Shown here piece by piece: positions 9,487 to 21,523 of a stretch of DNA of 64,000 nucleotides. The stretch is from positions 22,334,001 to 22,398,000 of the forward strand of contig JAQISU010000108.1 of the NCBI GenBank assembly GCA_029339505.1. The letters run 5' to 3'. Origin of the DNA: Unio delphinus (Eukaryota; Mollusca; Bivalvia; Unionida; Unionidae). The translations under genes and the position numbers were made by a program. The notes under the pieces are model-generated. The model was not told the origin of the DNA, did no database searches, and saw only the letters and a list, made by a program, of their open reading frames with translations. Position 1 is the first letter of the stretch, and the number at the start of each line of letters is the position of its first letter.

Positions 9487-10255
9487 ATGTTCAAACGGTC
9501 ACCGGAGCCAGCTTCTGATATGGACGCCCAAGTGCGCAAGAATGATTCTGATCGCGATTATCAATTTTATTCTTATCACGCAGTACAACCGGATTTTCGA
9601 TCAAGAATCGAACTTCAGGTCCATGATACCAGTCAATACGTTGTACCGTGAGAAGCGTTCATCGAAGTAGAAGGAGAACTTCTACAAGAAAATGATACAG
9701 CATATGTAGATGACCAAAATATCCGAGCTGGTTTTGTCAATAATGTTATAATGGCGCTATTTGAAAGTGCAAGAAATATGATTGATGGAAGAGAAATTGA
9801 ATCCATTGAACGTGAAGTTGATGTTGCCACAACAATAATAGGGTTAGCAAGATATTTTGTTGATTATACAAGATCAGCAGGCCCATCTATGATGTTTTTT
9901 AAGGATATTACTGATCATTCTGAACATGTCCTGTATACTAAATTACGAACACCAGTAGCTACTGGAGTCGCTGATCAAGCAGATGATACGTTTGAACACG
10001 AAGCAAGACCCAGCTAACCCCTTTGCTGTTATCAAATGTGTTAATGGTAATTACATCCTACGATTTGCAACACGCGTAGCAACATTGAAAAGACCACATC
10101 AACAATTGTTATGTGCGATTCCACTGCATCATATTTTCGGATTCTGTTGAAACGTCCGAAAAGTTATCTATGGAGCAAAGCATACGGTAGTACTCGTGCG
10201 AAATGGTACTGATTATAATGCAATCTGGCGCAGTACTCTTGCTGCTGAAGGTAAA
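9487..10255 (+). pseudogene. Major capsid protein, N-terminal part only (copy 1)
   Basis: The start MFKRSPEPASDMDAQ corresponds to copy 2 at 26,999. Conserved text includes YQFYSYHAVQP, EAFIEVEGEL, NNVIMALFESARNMIDGREI and DITDHSEH. An in-frame TGA lies near 9,650. After about 10,020 the match to copy 2 continues in other frames to about 10,240. The sequence then jumps to the membrane-protein gene because of a 2.7-kb deletion. The double-jelly-roll capsid identity is inferred from position before the protease, length in copy 2 and general character. Confidence 0.6.
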
Positions 10256-10690
10256 GTTATCTCAATATCGCTATGAGCAAGTAAGAGAGTTTCAAACTAA
10301 ACTCAAAACACCCACTGAGGAGTATCAAACAAAAAAAAATACCCACGAAGAATCACTGCAGTTGATGTTACCGTGTACTCTGTGGGGGGTGTAATACCCG
10401 GAGCTGGAATTATACTCTCCTCGGTGACAATGATTGCTCCGATAGCTGTTCCAATTTGTATATCAGCGGCGACAACAAATGCGGGAATTATTTCAATAAT
10501 AACAAAAAATATCATCATGCAGCCAGCGTAAACTGCAAGATTACTCAATTAAATTTCATGTTGTATCAACTGCATACTCGCAATTATCCTCAATGATATC
10601 TTCGTCGCTCGATGATACATTTATATCAGATAATGAGTTCTCAGCGATGGTAAGTATTTGTGATTCCGCAATGTCAGAATTATAAATACA
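10250..10690 (+). pseudogene. Putative membrane protein of the virion block (copy 1, 5' end lost)
   Basis: The part after the deletion junction reads QYRYEQVREFQTKLKTPTEE, then, in shifted frames, a long hydrophobic stretch (GAGIILSSVTMIAPIAVPIC, about 10,390-10,460) and a tail matching copy 2 (SSLDDTFISDNEFSAMV-like text near 10,600-10,650). The original first codons are missing. It immediately precedes the penton-like gene. A membrane-associated or minor virion role is inference. Confidence 0.45.
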
Positions 10691-10692
10691 AC

Positions 10693-12083
10693 ATGAATAT
10701 AATCATAATGACAACACCGCAAGAACTATTTCAACGAATAGTAAAAAATATCGAACTAATTCAACAAATAACGGAAAATACCACACCGGTGAAGACCAGC
10801 ATGATATCAATAACATCAACCAATCCTGAATTCATTGTGAATTTCCCTACTCCGATTCCCGTGAAAGAAATAGCGCCTACAAAACTGCGAGTGTATCACA
10901 GTTGGCCTAATATTAGGTCGGCACAATTTGGCGGTCAACAACCGAATAATTCTTTGGTGTTTGCGAGTAGGAATAAACCCGATGGCACTCCAGACTGGAA
11001 CGTTGTTTCGATACCATCTGGGTCATACCAAATTGAACAAATCAATAACGAATTTCAACGTAGAATAAAATCAATTACTGGAAATAAATCGAAAACGCTA
11101 TAACGGTTCATGGGCAAATGCTATCATCTGCCATCGAGATAAACTCGAAAAGTTATGTCGTAGATATCTATCAGAGTTCTATAAGAACTATACTTGGATG
11201 GTGTGAAATCCTACCTCGACAGGAACTAGTTAATCCTGAACCACAAAAATTAGCTTATATTACCGACAGTATAAAACGCGATAATCCAGTAAAAAGTTAT
11301 AACGAATACACCAAGTTGAACTTTTTCACTGGAATGATAGACGACCGCAACCGAAGATATTACGCAACTCGGCAGGATAAAATCACTGAAAATTTCACAG
11401 CGATGAATAATGATTTTTCACTGTTGTTAATATTTCTTACATCCAGTACTCTCACCCGAGATGAATTTATCAGCGTCGTAGAAACATGTAATAAAATCAT
11501 CAATGACATGGAAACATTTCATTCGCAAATTATTCAAGAGATATTAGGTGATAATAATCCTAAAACGAGAACGGAGTTTGCGATAGTGTATAATATTCGC
11601 GTAGAAGATATTCTCAGGCTCAAACTACACGGATATAATATCTCAAAACTAAAAAAATCTCTCGATGATGACATCGATGAAAGTGTCAAAAAAATCCACG
11701 ATACATGGAGAAAACAGCACCACAACAAACAACTAATATGACATATAATAATGACCCAGACGGAGTCGGGCAGCATATCGCGCCGCTAAACGTAAATATA
11801 TATCCTAGGTTATTGCATTGAATTTAGTATGTGATGTAATCGAAGGAAGCTATCAAATAAATCTCGAGTGATCAAATCAAGTTCAGCAGGGATATATTTT
11901 ATATTCATTTGCACCAACAGCTCCTCCAGGGATTCTAATTATTGAGGATCTAACTAATCCAGTCATATGCGACGTCATAATAATTCATTAACGAGAATTA
12001 TTTTCAGACTCACTGACCAATCCAATAATCTAACTGATTTACGAGGCGAGGTTTTACAAATTAGTCTGTTTGTGAAATCGTAG
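10693..12083 (+). pseudogene. Penton-like minor capsid protein with inserted helical region (copy 1)
   Basis: The N-terminal half (10,693-11,103) includes PEFIVNFPTPIPVKEIAP and IPSGSYQIEQINNEF, a pattern I associate with the minor capsid/penton family of Maverick elements. A frameshift near 11,100 is followed by 207 open codons (11,118-11,741) with SSIRTILGW, then a roughly 150-residue helical, charged region (TRTEFAIVYNIRVEDIL). The C-terminal part (11,750-12,083) matches copy 2's PPGYITIEDP and LIDL regions but carries several stops. The penton identity is by pattern; the helical insertion looks unusual for the family. Confidence 0.55.
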
Positions 12084-12260
12084 TGATTTTCATTGTTAAC
12101 CCATAGCAGCAGATGGGGCTGGTAACAACGACGTTGGCGTCTTCGAGGAAGCCTCAGTTTGCCGAATCGAAGCTTTTCTTACGATTTTCGAGGAAGCTTT
12201 GGTTTGCCGAATCGACGCCTTTACAAAGTTGTTCTTTTTGCCCCCTCTGCTGCTTGAAAT
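12084..12260. repeat. Right terminal region of copy 1 with subterminal direct repeats
   Basis: Two imperfect direct repeats of TTCGAGGAAGC..GTTTGCCGAATCGA.GC lie at about 12,140-12,172 and 12,186-12,218. Then comes a segment that reads on the minus strand CAGCAGAGGGGGCAAAAAG then AACAACTTT, resembling copy 2's right end. This marks the probable boundary; no target duplication could be tested because the left end is outside. Confidence 0.45.
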
Positions 12261-15200
12261 AAACACAATAAATGGTGACTACATTGCTCACAGAAATATA
12301 CACTTATTACATCTGCTCCCCATTCCTTTCACATGATGGAAATGTATTTGCCCCCCTAAAAACAGAGAACACATCTTGTGATAATTGTGTCAATATAATG
12401 ATTGGTCAATATGCATATCTTCTGAGTATGTCCCTATTACATACTCAGTGTTACAGCAATATTCTGATTATAACCTTTATACGTACTTTATTTTACAGGA
12501 ATCATCAGAATATGAACTTAGTATATACTTAATTTTACAACAATATTCTGAGTATGACCCTATTTCATACTGAGTTCAACATTGTATCATTTATATTACA
12601 ATGAAAAGTTATGTAGTACACTGAATTCAACATTAGGACAAAATGGTAACTTTCATTATAAATCAATTGGGTAGGAAAGTGATTTGTTAATACTTGTATA
12701 TCTTAAGGTTATGACCATAATATATACCAACTTTAATGCCAATCCGTCATACACTATGGGGCTTGTTGTGCCTGGACATGTATGGATGGACCAGAATATT
12801 ACCACAAAGAGGTAGAACTAAAACAGACATTAGTTAACATTCGTGATTGAGAGAAATTAAACTATATGTTTACACAACTTATATGCCCATTCTTCCACCT
12901 GTAGTCAAATCCAGTCCCAATAACCCAACATTATGACATTGGCATCTAATGGCATACAAACATGACATCTTGTACATATGTTTTCCGTAATGCCTAACAA
13001 GAGTTATTTTGCAGTATTAAGTACTTTTATGTACATAATTTTTTAAGAAGCGTCCCATTAAATAAAATGAAAAAGTATTTTAAAAATCTAATTTCGGTTG
13101 AAAATATAAAGACACGCTACAGTAACCGAAAAATCTTACACAGTTGTTCACATATGCATGAAAATAACCCATATGAAGTTGACCACCTCATAAACTGCAA
13201 GTGGGTCTTTCGTAATCATGCAAAGAAAATTCAAAGGATGGATAAAATGAAATTTAAATAAGAAACTGGGTTCACCCAGGGTGGATATTTTTAAACCTCA
13301 AACAGCCAGTGCACCCTAAATTGAAAACTTCATATATCATGATCATTAGAGGGGGTGAAAGGTACATACACCGTTACCTTGACAGCTCAAATAAGGTACA
13401 ACAATGATAACATAATATTTATCAAGCAAATCCAAAAATATGCGAGCAATAACTTTGGGAGTTGTAAGTTACATGACATCTAAAAATTAATTAACATGGA
13501 TGGAAACATTTCAAAATTATTAATTTACTGGTCAATGGACTGCATAGCTCTGTTAGAAATAATCTCCCTCCCCACCTCCTGCCTGATGTTTAGCAGATTC
13601 CTACTCAGTATTGCTTTCGTCATACTCCTGAATGCTTTTGGTGATTACATGGTTGCATGTATAATTGTATAAGCGTGCGAGTTTGCCCCTACTGATAATG
13701 GCGGGGTGAGGAAAGACAAGATGACAAGGAGTGACCCTCCATGATGATGTAAACAAAACCAACAACTTTCAGACATTGTAATAGCAATTATAAAAGTGAA
13801 TAGCTTGTATATGTGTTCGGAATATTACAGGAAAATATTAAATACACGTTTTCTGTAAATTACAGTATAACATTGAAACCAAAATCTTGTTTAAAAAGAA
13901 CAGTATTTTCTCTGCAAGCTTACCATTACATTATCAAACTATGCAATGCAAATCATGTCACTCCTCTGTCCAGTCTTATTTCTTTAAATGTCACATATTT
14001 ACTGTGTGTCACTTGATAAATATCCTGCATGTTGTTTTAAGATTTGTACTTTTGTCATCTGAGGTAAATGCTAGGAAAGTGTGAGAAACCAAAAGTAGAC
14101 AAGCATAACTCATTTCCATCCTACTAATACTATCACAACCAGTCTGTTAATGTCAATATTTATGGGACCTGTTTTGGAAGTTTATTTTGGATAAGGTGAA
14201 TCTGGGAGCCTATTGGCGTAAAGGAGCAGTCTGAGTTTGTGCCACTCATTTCAAGTCTAAACGTTATTGCACGTACAACCTTGTGCTCCTTTCAGCCTCA
14301 TGATGACTGACCAGTTAACGTAACTTCTCGTCACAGGAACGCCAGCCTGCACTTCGATACAGTTTTACTTCTGTGCGAATCTCAACGAGCCTATTCCAAG
14401 CAAACCGCAACTAAGTAAGGGAAAGAAGGATTTAATTCTTACTATGGAATATTTTAATTTTTGGAGACGCTCGGTCAATATTATTATGCGTCTCAAAGGT
14501 CTTTTCACTCCAATCAGCAAGAGCATGGATATAGCAGCTATGATCTGAGTAAATGCACTAACACATTTGGTTTCGTTTTGACATGGCAGTGCATTCTCAC
14601 TGCACAGGTATAGAAGTGCACAACGTAGCAGTACATATCAGAGTATCCTCCACAAACGCTGACGTTGGCATCTCTACGGCCTTGGTCCACTACCATATAA
14701 TTCCACTACTGTGACGTAGATGCAGTAGTTGACGGATTAACAGCTGGTTGATGTATCTGTTGCAGGGTGACAAATTGAAGGCCAATCGGTCATTCACCTG
14801 GACATTCATGGTGTTAATTACCTCTCGTGTTATCTTTTTATCGGCTTATCATCAAGGGATGAAGAAGTGTAAGACATTTGAGCAGAGGAAGTTCTTCTTT
14901 GACTGACATTAATTATTTTCACCACCCGCTATACCCCATTTCTAGCTCTACATCGTGCAAGCGCTATTCTGTGCAGTACTCATAGAGTCTACCATCTGTA
15001 CCCCTTGGAGGCTTTCATCTGCAAAGAACTTTTACAAATGAAAAAGTGACAGGAAGCAGCATTTCCGTATTGTAGGAGTAGACGTGAACTTGTTCCATGG
15101 TGTAGAAACTGCATAGGTCATGGTGACTAACACCCTAAATAAGTGATATCAACACGATCAACTAGTTACAAGTTAGGAGACTAACGATGTACATAGAATG

Positions 15201-15290
15201 GGTAGCAATGTGATTCAAGTATATTGGCGAAATTTAGAACTGAATCTCCCAATATATGCATAAGTGAAACAGATGAATATTATTAATAAG
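12260..15290. other. Host intergenic DNA, no gene seen
   Basis: AT-rich sequence with no ORF that looks coding. It contains a degenerate repeat of about 50 bp (12,418-12,580; units with ATTCTGAGTATGACCCTATT and TTTTACAACAAT) and a short stem GAGACGC/GCGTCTC at 14,464-14,494. No tRNA or transposon was recognised. Confidence 0.5.
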
Positions 15291-15299
15291 ATAAATATA

Positions 15300-15960
15300 A
15301 AAATAGTCACGTGGTCTGGAGCAATTTGATAACTGGCTGAGTCTAGGAGAATGACACTTATGGGAACTAGATAGCGGCACGTGGAAGTACCCACGTGGTA
15401 ACTTGTAAAAGTCGTCTAAATGATGAACATGATAACTAGTAGGCTAGTGGAAGTATACACTTGATAACTTATCATGATATTTACTTGATCTATGATTCAC
15501 TAGATAACTGTTAGTGTCACGCTGAAGTAACCGCTTTGATAACTTTTAAATACAGTGTCAATCTGATAACTGAAAGAGCTAAGTAGAGGTATATACTTGA
15601 TAACTTGTAATAACAGAGTCATATTGAATTATCCACCAGACAAATTGTAATAATAAAGTGATCTATGTTGAACTTGATAACTGGTAGAGTCAGGTGGAAG
15701 TATCTAATAATTTGTAATAATATCACGTCGAGTCTAGGTAGAGCACAAGCTCAATAAAAGAAGAGTCAGGTGATATACAATATACTTGAAAACTGTTAGA
15801 GTCCCACAGACCTACAGGAACTGTTCAAATTACAGCAGGCATAATTAATTTGCAGACAAAGTCCAAAAGGTAAAGAATCAATAAACGAACGTTAAACTTG
15901 AACACTGGTGCATGTAATTGGAAATAGTTGTATAAACTTGGTAACTTTTAATTTACTATA
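15300..15960. repeat. Degenerate minisatellite, unit about 45-60 bp
   Basis: The phrase ACTTGATAACTTGTAATAAT, with variants, recurs about ten times, alternating with AGAGTCAGGTGGAAGTATA. Units are diverged and irregular in length, so the array is old. Confidence 0.6.
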
Positions 15961-16059
15961 GAACTGAAAAGCGGAGGGTGTACCTATATTGATTTTCATC
16001 TTGAATAATTAAAGGAATCGTGCTCCTTAAATTTGTACCTAATGGTAAGGACAAGCTAA

Positions 16060-16060
<1 letters not shown>

Positions 16061-16143
<83 letters not shown>
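16061..16143. repeat. (AT)n microsatellite, about 83 bp
   Basis: A nearly pure TA dinucleotide run with one G interruption at the start. Confidence 0.97.
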
Positions 16144-16146
<3 letters not shown>

Positions 16147-16873
16147 GCGAAATCACAAAGGCTTTAGTATTAAAATCTAACATCAATTTTCTAGCAGTAA
16201 TGATTGCACTGTTAAGTGATTTGTTTGACAAGTGGACTCTTTTTGCCCAGAATATATCTCTGCAAACTTGCATTCGACGCAACACGAACCATTGTGTTCC
16301 CAGAATGCCCTCTATAGATAGCAAGTGACTTCCATCCACAGCATTCCATTTAATAACCGTATAACGTTGCAAAATAATTATACGATGTATGACAACTACG
16401 TATGAAATGTGCCAGCATCTATCACAATATAAATTGTTTGGAATGCACAAGCGATGTAATTGTGAGGCAAGCGTAATCAGGTTCAATGCTGATGCATGGG
16501 TCAGCATATAAAATGTGTAAAACCAAATTTGTACTCGAGTAACACACATACCTCAAAAACAGTAATGCACAGTGCAAACAAAATCTTGAATGTCAGATGT
16601 AGAGATGTGTTAATGTCAGAAAGTTAAAAACCTATTTGTAATATTCACGCCCTAGAGAAAAATGCGTGAATGTGCCAAACATACTATATATTCATTATAC
16701 AATGCATTAACTTTCAATTCAATTAGAAATATTTTAAAGTAATGTTCTTAATCGCAAAGTGATGATCCGGAATACATCTCTGAACGTGCTATCCATTTTC
16801 CTTACATTATTGAATTTTATAGTGTTAAAATATATGTAAAGCACAAAATCTTCAGTTTTATTTGGAAATTGCA

Positions 16874-16876
<3 letters not shown>

Positions 16877-16906
<30 letters not shown>

Positions 16907-16950
16907 TGTATGTATGTATGTATGTATGTATGTATGTATGTATGTATGTA

Positions 16951-17013
<63 letters not shown>

Positions 17014-17340
17014 ATGTATGTATGTATGTATGTATGTATGCATGCATGCATGCATGCATGCATGTATGTATGTATGTATGTATGTATGTATGTATGTATG
17101 TATGTATGTATCTATGTATGTATGTATGTATGTATGTATGTATGTATGTATGTATGTATGTATGTATGTATGTATGTATGTATCTATGTATGTATGTATG
17201 TATGTATGTATGTATGTATGTATGTATGTATGTATGTATGTATGTATGTATGTATGTATGTATGTATGTATGAATGTAGGTGTGTGTATGTATGTATATA
17301 TGTACGTATGTATGAATTTATGTATGTATGTATGTATGTA
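16877..17340. repeat. Compound tetranucleotide array (GTAT)n-(GTCT)n-(GTAT)n-(GCAT)n-(GTAT)n
   Basis: About 460 bp. The GTCT block is at about 16,953-17,012 and the CATG block at 17,041-17,064, both embedded in GTAT repeats with rare TCTATG variants at 17,110 and 17,182. Long open frames through it are repeat artefacts. Confidence 0.97.
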
Positions 17341-19125
17341 GATAGGAAGGTTGGTAGGTATGTCGGTAGGTATTCGTTTTGTTTATTTGCTTCATTATTT
17401 ATGTTACTATACATTTCTCATTCGTAGTGTAAGATATATTAGAAGCATCATTTGCCTTTAGCTTACCTTATGTATGAACTATTCCAGACATCATGAGGAA
17501 AACGCGTACGTTTTTCGATTTACCCATGATTTTACAGTCTGATGAGTCTATGCAAATATCATACAGTGAATACGTGTTCAAGATATATTGTCACTACTTA
17601 TATGATGAAAGCATTATTACAATTTATGCATACAAGTAATCTCCGTCTTGTGAAGGTCTAATTTAGCATCAGAGCAAAACAGTTACATACACTGCTACGC
17701 AGAAAAAAAATACGGCACACATAATTATTCACATGATATTATTAAAAAAGACACCCGTCAGACACGTGTGAGACGATCGATATGCATCATCTATTTACGA
17801 GATGAACAACATGCATTACATCCATCGCATGCAGCGTTTCCCGAAGCAACGATAATTTAAGGAGTACGAAACTAGCATATTACCATGGTTTGAGGTAAAA
17901 TTAATGGCAACGATCTTGAACGCAATTCACAATATTGCGAAGATGTGATTGCATTTATGTCTTTACTCACTCTCTGTTTTTGCTTTGTATTAGGGCGTAC
18001 GACACTGATTAGGTTAGAGACTATATACGCTTACTCAAAAACAAAGTCATCACGATCATTAATCTACATGTGAATCTAAATCAATTTCTATAATTACTGT
18101 CTCACTAACTGCGAAAGAACAATGGGTAGATTAATATATAGATAGATGGAATTTAGACGTGTAGTTACAAATGAGCAATTTCAAAACATTTATAAAATAA
18201 GTCAATAAATATAGAAATCGAGAATATTCTATTTTCTTCTTACTGTTTTAAGTTAATGTTTGAATGGAGTAAGAAATATAATAAAACGGATACGGATACA
18301 TTGACAAGAATTTAACAGCGAAAATATATTCTTAGTTGTGAACTGTTATTCGGTTTTATGTGCTTTTCTTAAGCACAAAAATAAATGTGCATCCTACTTT
18401 GTCTTGAATAACAGAATCGATTACTTTTCTTGGAGAACCAATGCGACATTATAAATAGATGCATTAATACTGATACGATCAAATGAAATGTAAAACTACT
18501 GTGTTGGATATCTGTAACGGTTGACACTTCTATCAATCTCTTAAATTGGCAAAAGTTTGCTTTGGACGGCACAATAACACTAGTTATATGTTTTATCTGA
18601 TCCGTGTATAATCATCACAAAGGACTTATATCGACAACCACATTACTGCAAATAATGTCAAGATTTGTTGATTTTTTTATAAAATGTATAATGCAACTAA
18701 ACGATTTCAAATGTGATCTGTGCATAAAAATACACGTACTAAGGCATTATACTGAGCAGAATTTTCATTTCATTATATACTTGACAATTTGGCTTTAGTT
18801 TTGACACGATAAATGAAATCAGTACAAATAATGTGTATTGGTCTGTGATGATTTGATTTTATTACCTTGACCTAGCTTTAGACATTACAATCGAATCTTC
18901 AGAAATGTTCTGAATATTATAATTAATTTATTTTGATTTTCGTCAGTTAAAAGAGTCTATGGTGCTTTTAGAGCGACATTAATATATTCAAATCACCAAT
19001 AAATGTTGTCCTGTTATTCCATTCATTCAGCATAGTTTGTGAAAAAATTACTCCTGACCTAAAGCATATTTGACTCCAATGTTAAATCAACTTGTTTTTT
19101 TATTAAAAAACCAGTAAATGTAACA
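17341..19125. other. Host intergenic DNA, no gene seen
   Basis: AT-rich and stop-rich in all frames. No RNA gene, repeat array or transposon was recognised before the left end of element copy 2. Confidence 0.5.
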
Positions 19126-19165
19126 AAGGTAGCAAAAGAAGGGCTGAAGCCCCCACTTTTTAAAG
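19126..19165. repeat. Candidate left terminal inverted repeat of copy 2
   Basis: TAGCAAAAGAAGGGCTGAAG followed by CCCCCACTTTTT resembles the reverse complement of the right end (CAGCAAAGAGGGTGGAGAG then ATCAACTTTT). The match needs small gaps, so it is tentative. Confidence 0.3.
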
Positions 19166-19169
19166 GGTC

Positions 19170-20041
19170 CGCATGATAAATGAAGGCTTTATACAAGACG
19201 GAGAAGAATAAAAAACAATTCATGAAGTTAAAATTTCTAACTAATGAGAGGTTCTCCATTTGGTTAGTTAATTTTATTACTATATTTCTCGTCGTTGATG
19301 TTTTCTATATATGATGGTATTCATTGTTTATTCGTTGGAATCTTATTGGTTGTGTATTTAGAGTTTATCCTGCAATGGTTTTTCTCCAATCAATTTATGA
19401 AGACTGATTCTATATGTCTATTTAGGGTCATGTAAATGTATTGTTATACAACGATGTGGGTTGATTGAGCATGACTAAAAACAATTATAAAATGATTATA
19501 ATTGTAATCTAAGTTGATGCAAGTTTGATGAGTATTTATTAGTGTATGTGCATCAACTCCATTGAACAAAGCAAGACTATTATAGTTGTCTCTAATTACG
19601 TTTGGAATTTATGTATGTATCTGAGTTACTTAAATCACTTCAGTGTTTGTATGCCTTCCTCGGGAAAATAATCTTGCTGGAATTGATTCTTTAACTAACA
19701 TTACATCATTATACACTGCTATATTATTTATACTTCCGTCAATATAATCGACGGACGGCGCATTATGAATATCAGCGATAAATTCATAACATCATTATCT
19801 TTATCCAACAATTTACGTTGTCATTAAAATCTTTAAGGAACTCGTAACACAACTGATCATCAACTGATGGTGCAATTAAATATTGTTTATCCCATTTTAG
19901 CCATCTCATTATTAGATTTAGTACCAATTGCGTCTTTCCGCTAAAAAGATGGACATATGATAATCATTCTGATATAATTTCGTATCGCTGGATGACGTTT
20001 GACAGGTTCTCATAATTTTGTCGCTGAAAAACCAATTACAT
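19170..20041 (-). pseudogene. Packaging ATPase, copy 2 (heavily decayed)
   Basis: It corresponds to copy 1 positions 1-613 and extends further toward the C-terminus. The P-loop region (about 19,938-19,950) keeps only a GKT-like end (S-G-K-T-Q), and many stops interrupt it. The C-terminal segment parallel to NHAQSIPHGF is at about 19,440-19,470. Not functional. Confidence 0.55.
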
Positions 20042-20079
20042 CAATACAATATATATGTAATATACATCATCTATATATA

Positions 20080-20590
20080 CTGTGTGAAATGCAAGACGAG
20101 TATCCCAACATATGATCTAACAACGATCACAAGGAGTAATAACAGACCAGCGTTAACTGATTAATGGACACTTTGTGGTACAAATTTAGATTTACCACAG
20201 TTGACACATCTACTTAAAAAAAGTAGGTGAAATTGTTTTAAAACATACCAGAGACTCCATGTGCTAAATATCCAGGAGAAAATAATATTTCAGGATATAA
20301 TTACTGCGGTCCTGGAACTCGACTTGATATTCGACTTAATACTCGACTTGATGATCAAGATCAGCAAAAACCTGGTGATAATCCGATAGATGCGATTGTC
20401 CAAGCTTATCATGTTCATGTTTTAGTGTATACAAGTAATGATATACAACAGAGACATATCGCAGAAGTAAAACTGATTTGTATGTTAAATTCTTTAAAAA
20501 AAGAAAACTTTCGATTAGCTACATGATTAATAAATCCGTTATGAAAGGTAACATTGATTGTATTTGGAAGCGGAATTTCACGTGTTAGTA
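20080..20590 (+). pseudogene. Zinc-ribbon + PLA2-like protein, copy 2
   Basis: It begins CVKCKT-like near 20,083 and includes a PGENN..GYNYCGPGTRLDI region (about 20,270-20,330). The position of the catalytic-type pair reads His-Val instead of His-Asp (HVHVL, about 20,409-20,423), so the active site is lost. A short duplication of CTCGACTTGAT-type text (20,315-20,352) adds extra residues. Several stops are present. Confidence 0.5.
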
Positions 20591-20611
20591 ATTATTCATC
20601 TGATTATTATA

Positions 20612-21523
20612 ATGTAATCGATTTAATATTCACCAAAGTGATCCTGGAAGGGTAAGACAGCAATTAATAAATTAGCCGTCACAGCAAATGTCACACGCGC
20701 CACTGCAGTAAATGTGTTATCTCGACAGGCAATATCACAGATTTATCCACCACCTCCTAAAAATTAAATACGAACATTTTCTTGTTAGCATTTAAAATGA
20801 AGTTAGTCAAGCTGATACTCTTTTTTACCTCATGATCTTGTTAATTCATGTTCATACAAATGCGCATGAACTGTCGTTGACGTTGCAAGTAGATACAAAG
20901 AAGCACAATCATTAACTACATAGACATCAGTAGAAGTTGCTTCTGCATTTAAACGAATTTATAAAAAGGGACCCTTGCGAACGCCAAATCTATTACAAGT
21001 TGATCCTGGAAAAGAATTGTTTGGTGCAGTATTATCATTAATGAAACATCATGATATAAAAGAAATGATGATGACATACTGGGATTCATCGTGATCAGGA
21101 AGTTGTTGAATGATTTCATCGAACACATGCTGAGCGGTTATTAGGATATCAAGACGCGAAAGAATTTATTCGCGATACGAAATCAACATTAAATAATGTA
21201 ACAACTCAAGCAATTTCCATGAAACCTATTATTGCAATCACAAAAAAAATATATCAATACAACGAAGTGATTTTTCGAAACAACAAATACTTGGTAATGT
21301 CATTGTTATATATTTATATGAACGCGGTGAAATTGAAGGTGGTAAACAAAAGAGCGACTGATCCTATTTAAAGTGCTACTATATATAAAATTTCTTTCTT
21401 AGTTACATCAACGGTAGGCCCTTAAAATATAGATTAGATTCAACTGCTCCTCAACGAAAATTTATACGTGAACACTCGCAAGTAATTCCAGATGCACATT
21501 TACGGCCACATCAGCTTAACTAG
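20612..21523 (+). pseudogene. Maverick integrase, copy 2 (decayed)
   Basis: The start ATG 20612 is equivalent to copy 1's 1143. The three catalytic positions are still visible: Asp in a QAD context (about 20,812), Asp in LQVDPGKELFG (about 20,999) and Glu in VVE (about 21,107), the last followed at once by a TGA where the family has Arg. The C-terminus matches LGNV and YERGEIEGG. It ends TAG 21521-21523, overlapping the polymerase gene's stop exactly as in copy 1. Confidence 0.75.

Larger units (their letters stand above)
1..12255 (+). mobile_element. Maverick/Polinton (adintovirus-like) element, copy 1, left end outside window
   Basis: A decayed endogenous virus-like transposon identified by its gene set: packaging ATPase, retroviral-type integrase, protein-primed polymerase B, small virion protein, capsid protein and penton-like protein. 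Coding is organised as early genes on both strands (1-5,500) and a virion block on + (6,800-12,083). The left end lies beyond position 1. The right end is placed near 12,255, where a segment read on the minus strand as CAGCAGAGGGGGCAAAAAG matches the end of copy 2. Every large gene carries stops or frameshifts, so this is a fossil and not an active element. Relative to copy 2 it lacks about 2.7 kb of virion genes (junction near 10,250) and part of the helicase, but keeps the polymerase palm. Confidence 0.85.

Noticed and set aside
16862..17427. Long open frames of alternating Met-Tyr-Val-Cys
   Set aside because: They are readings of the GTAT/GTCT tetranucleotide array in all frames.
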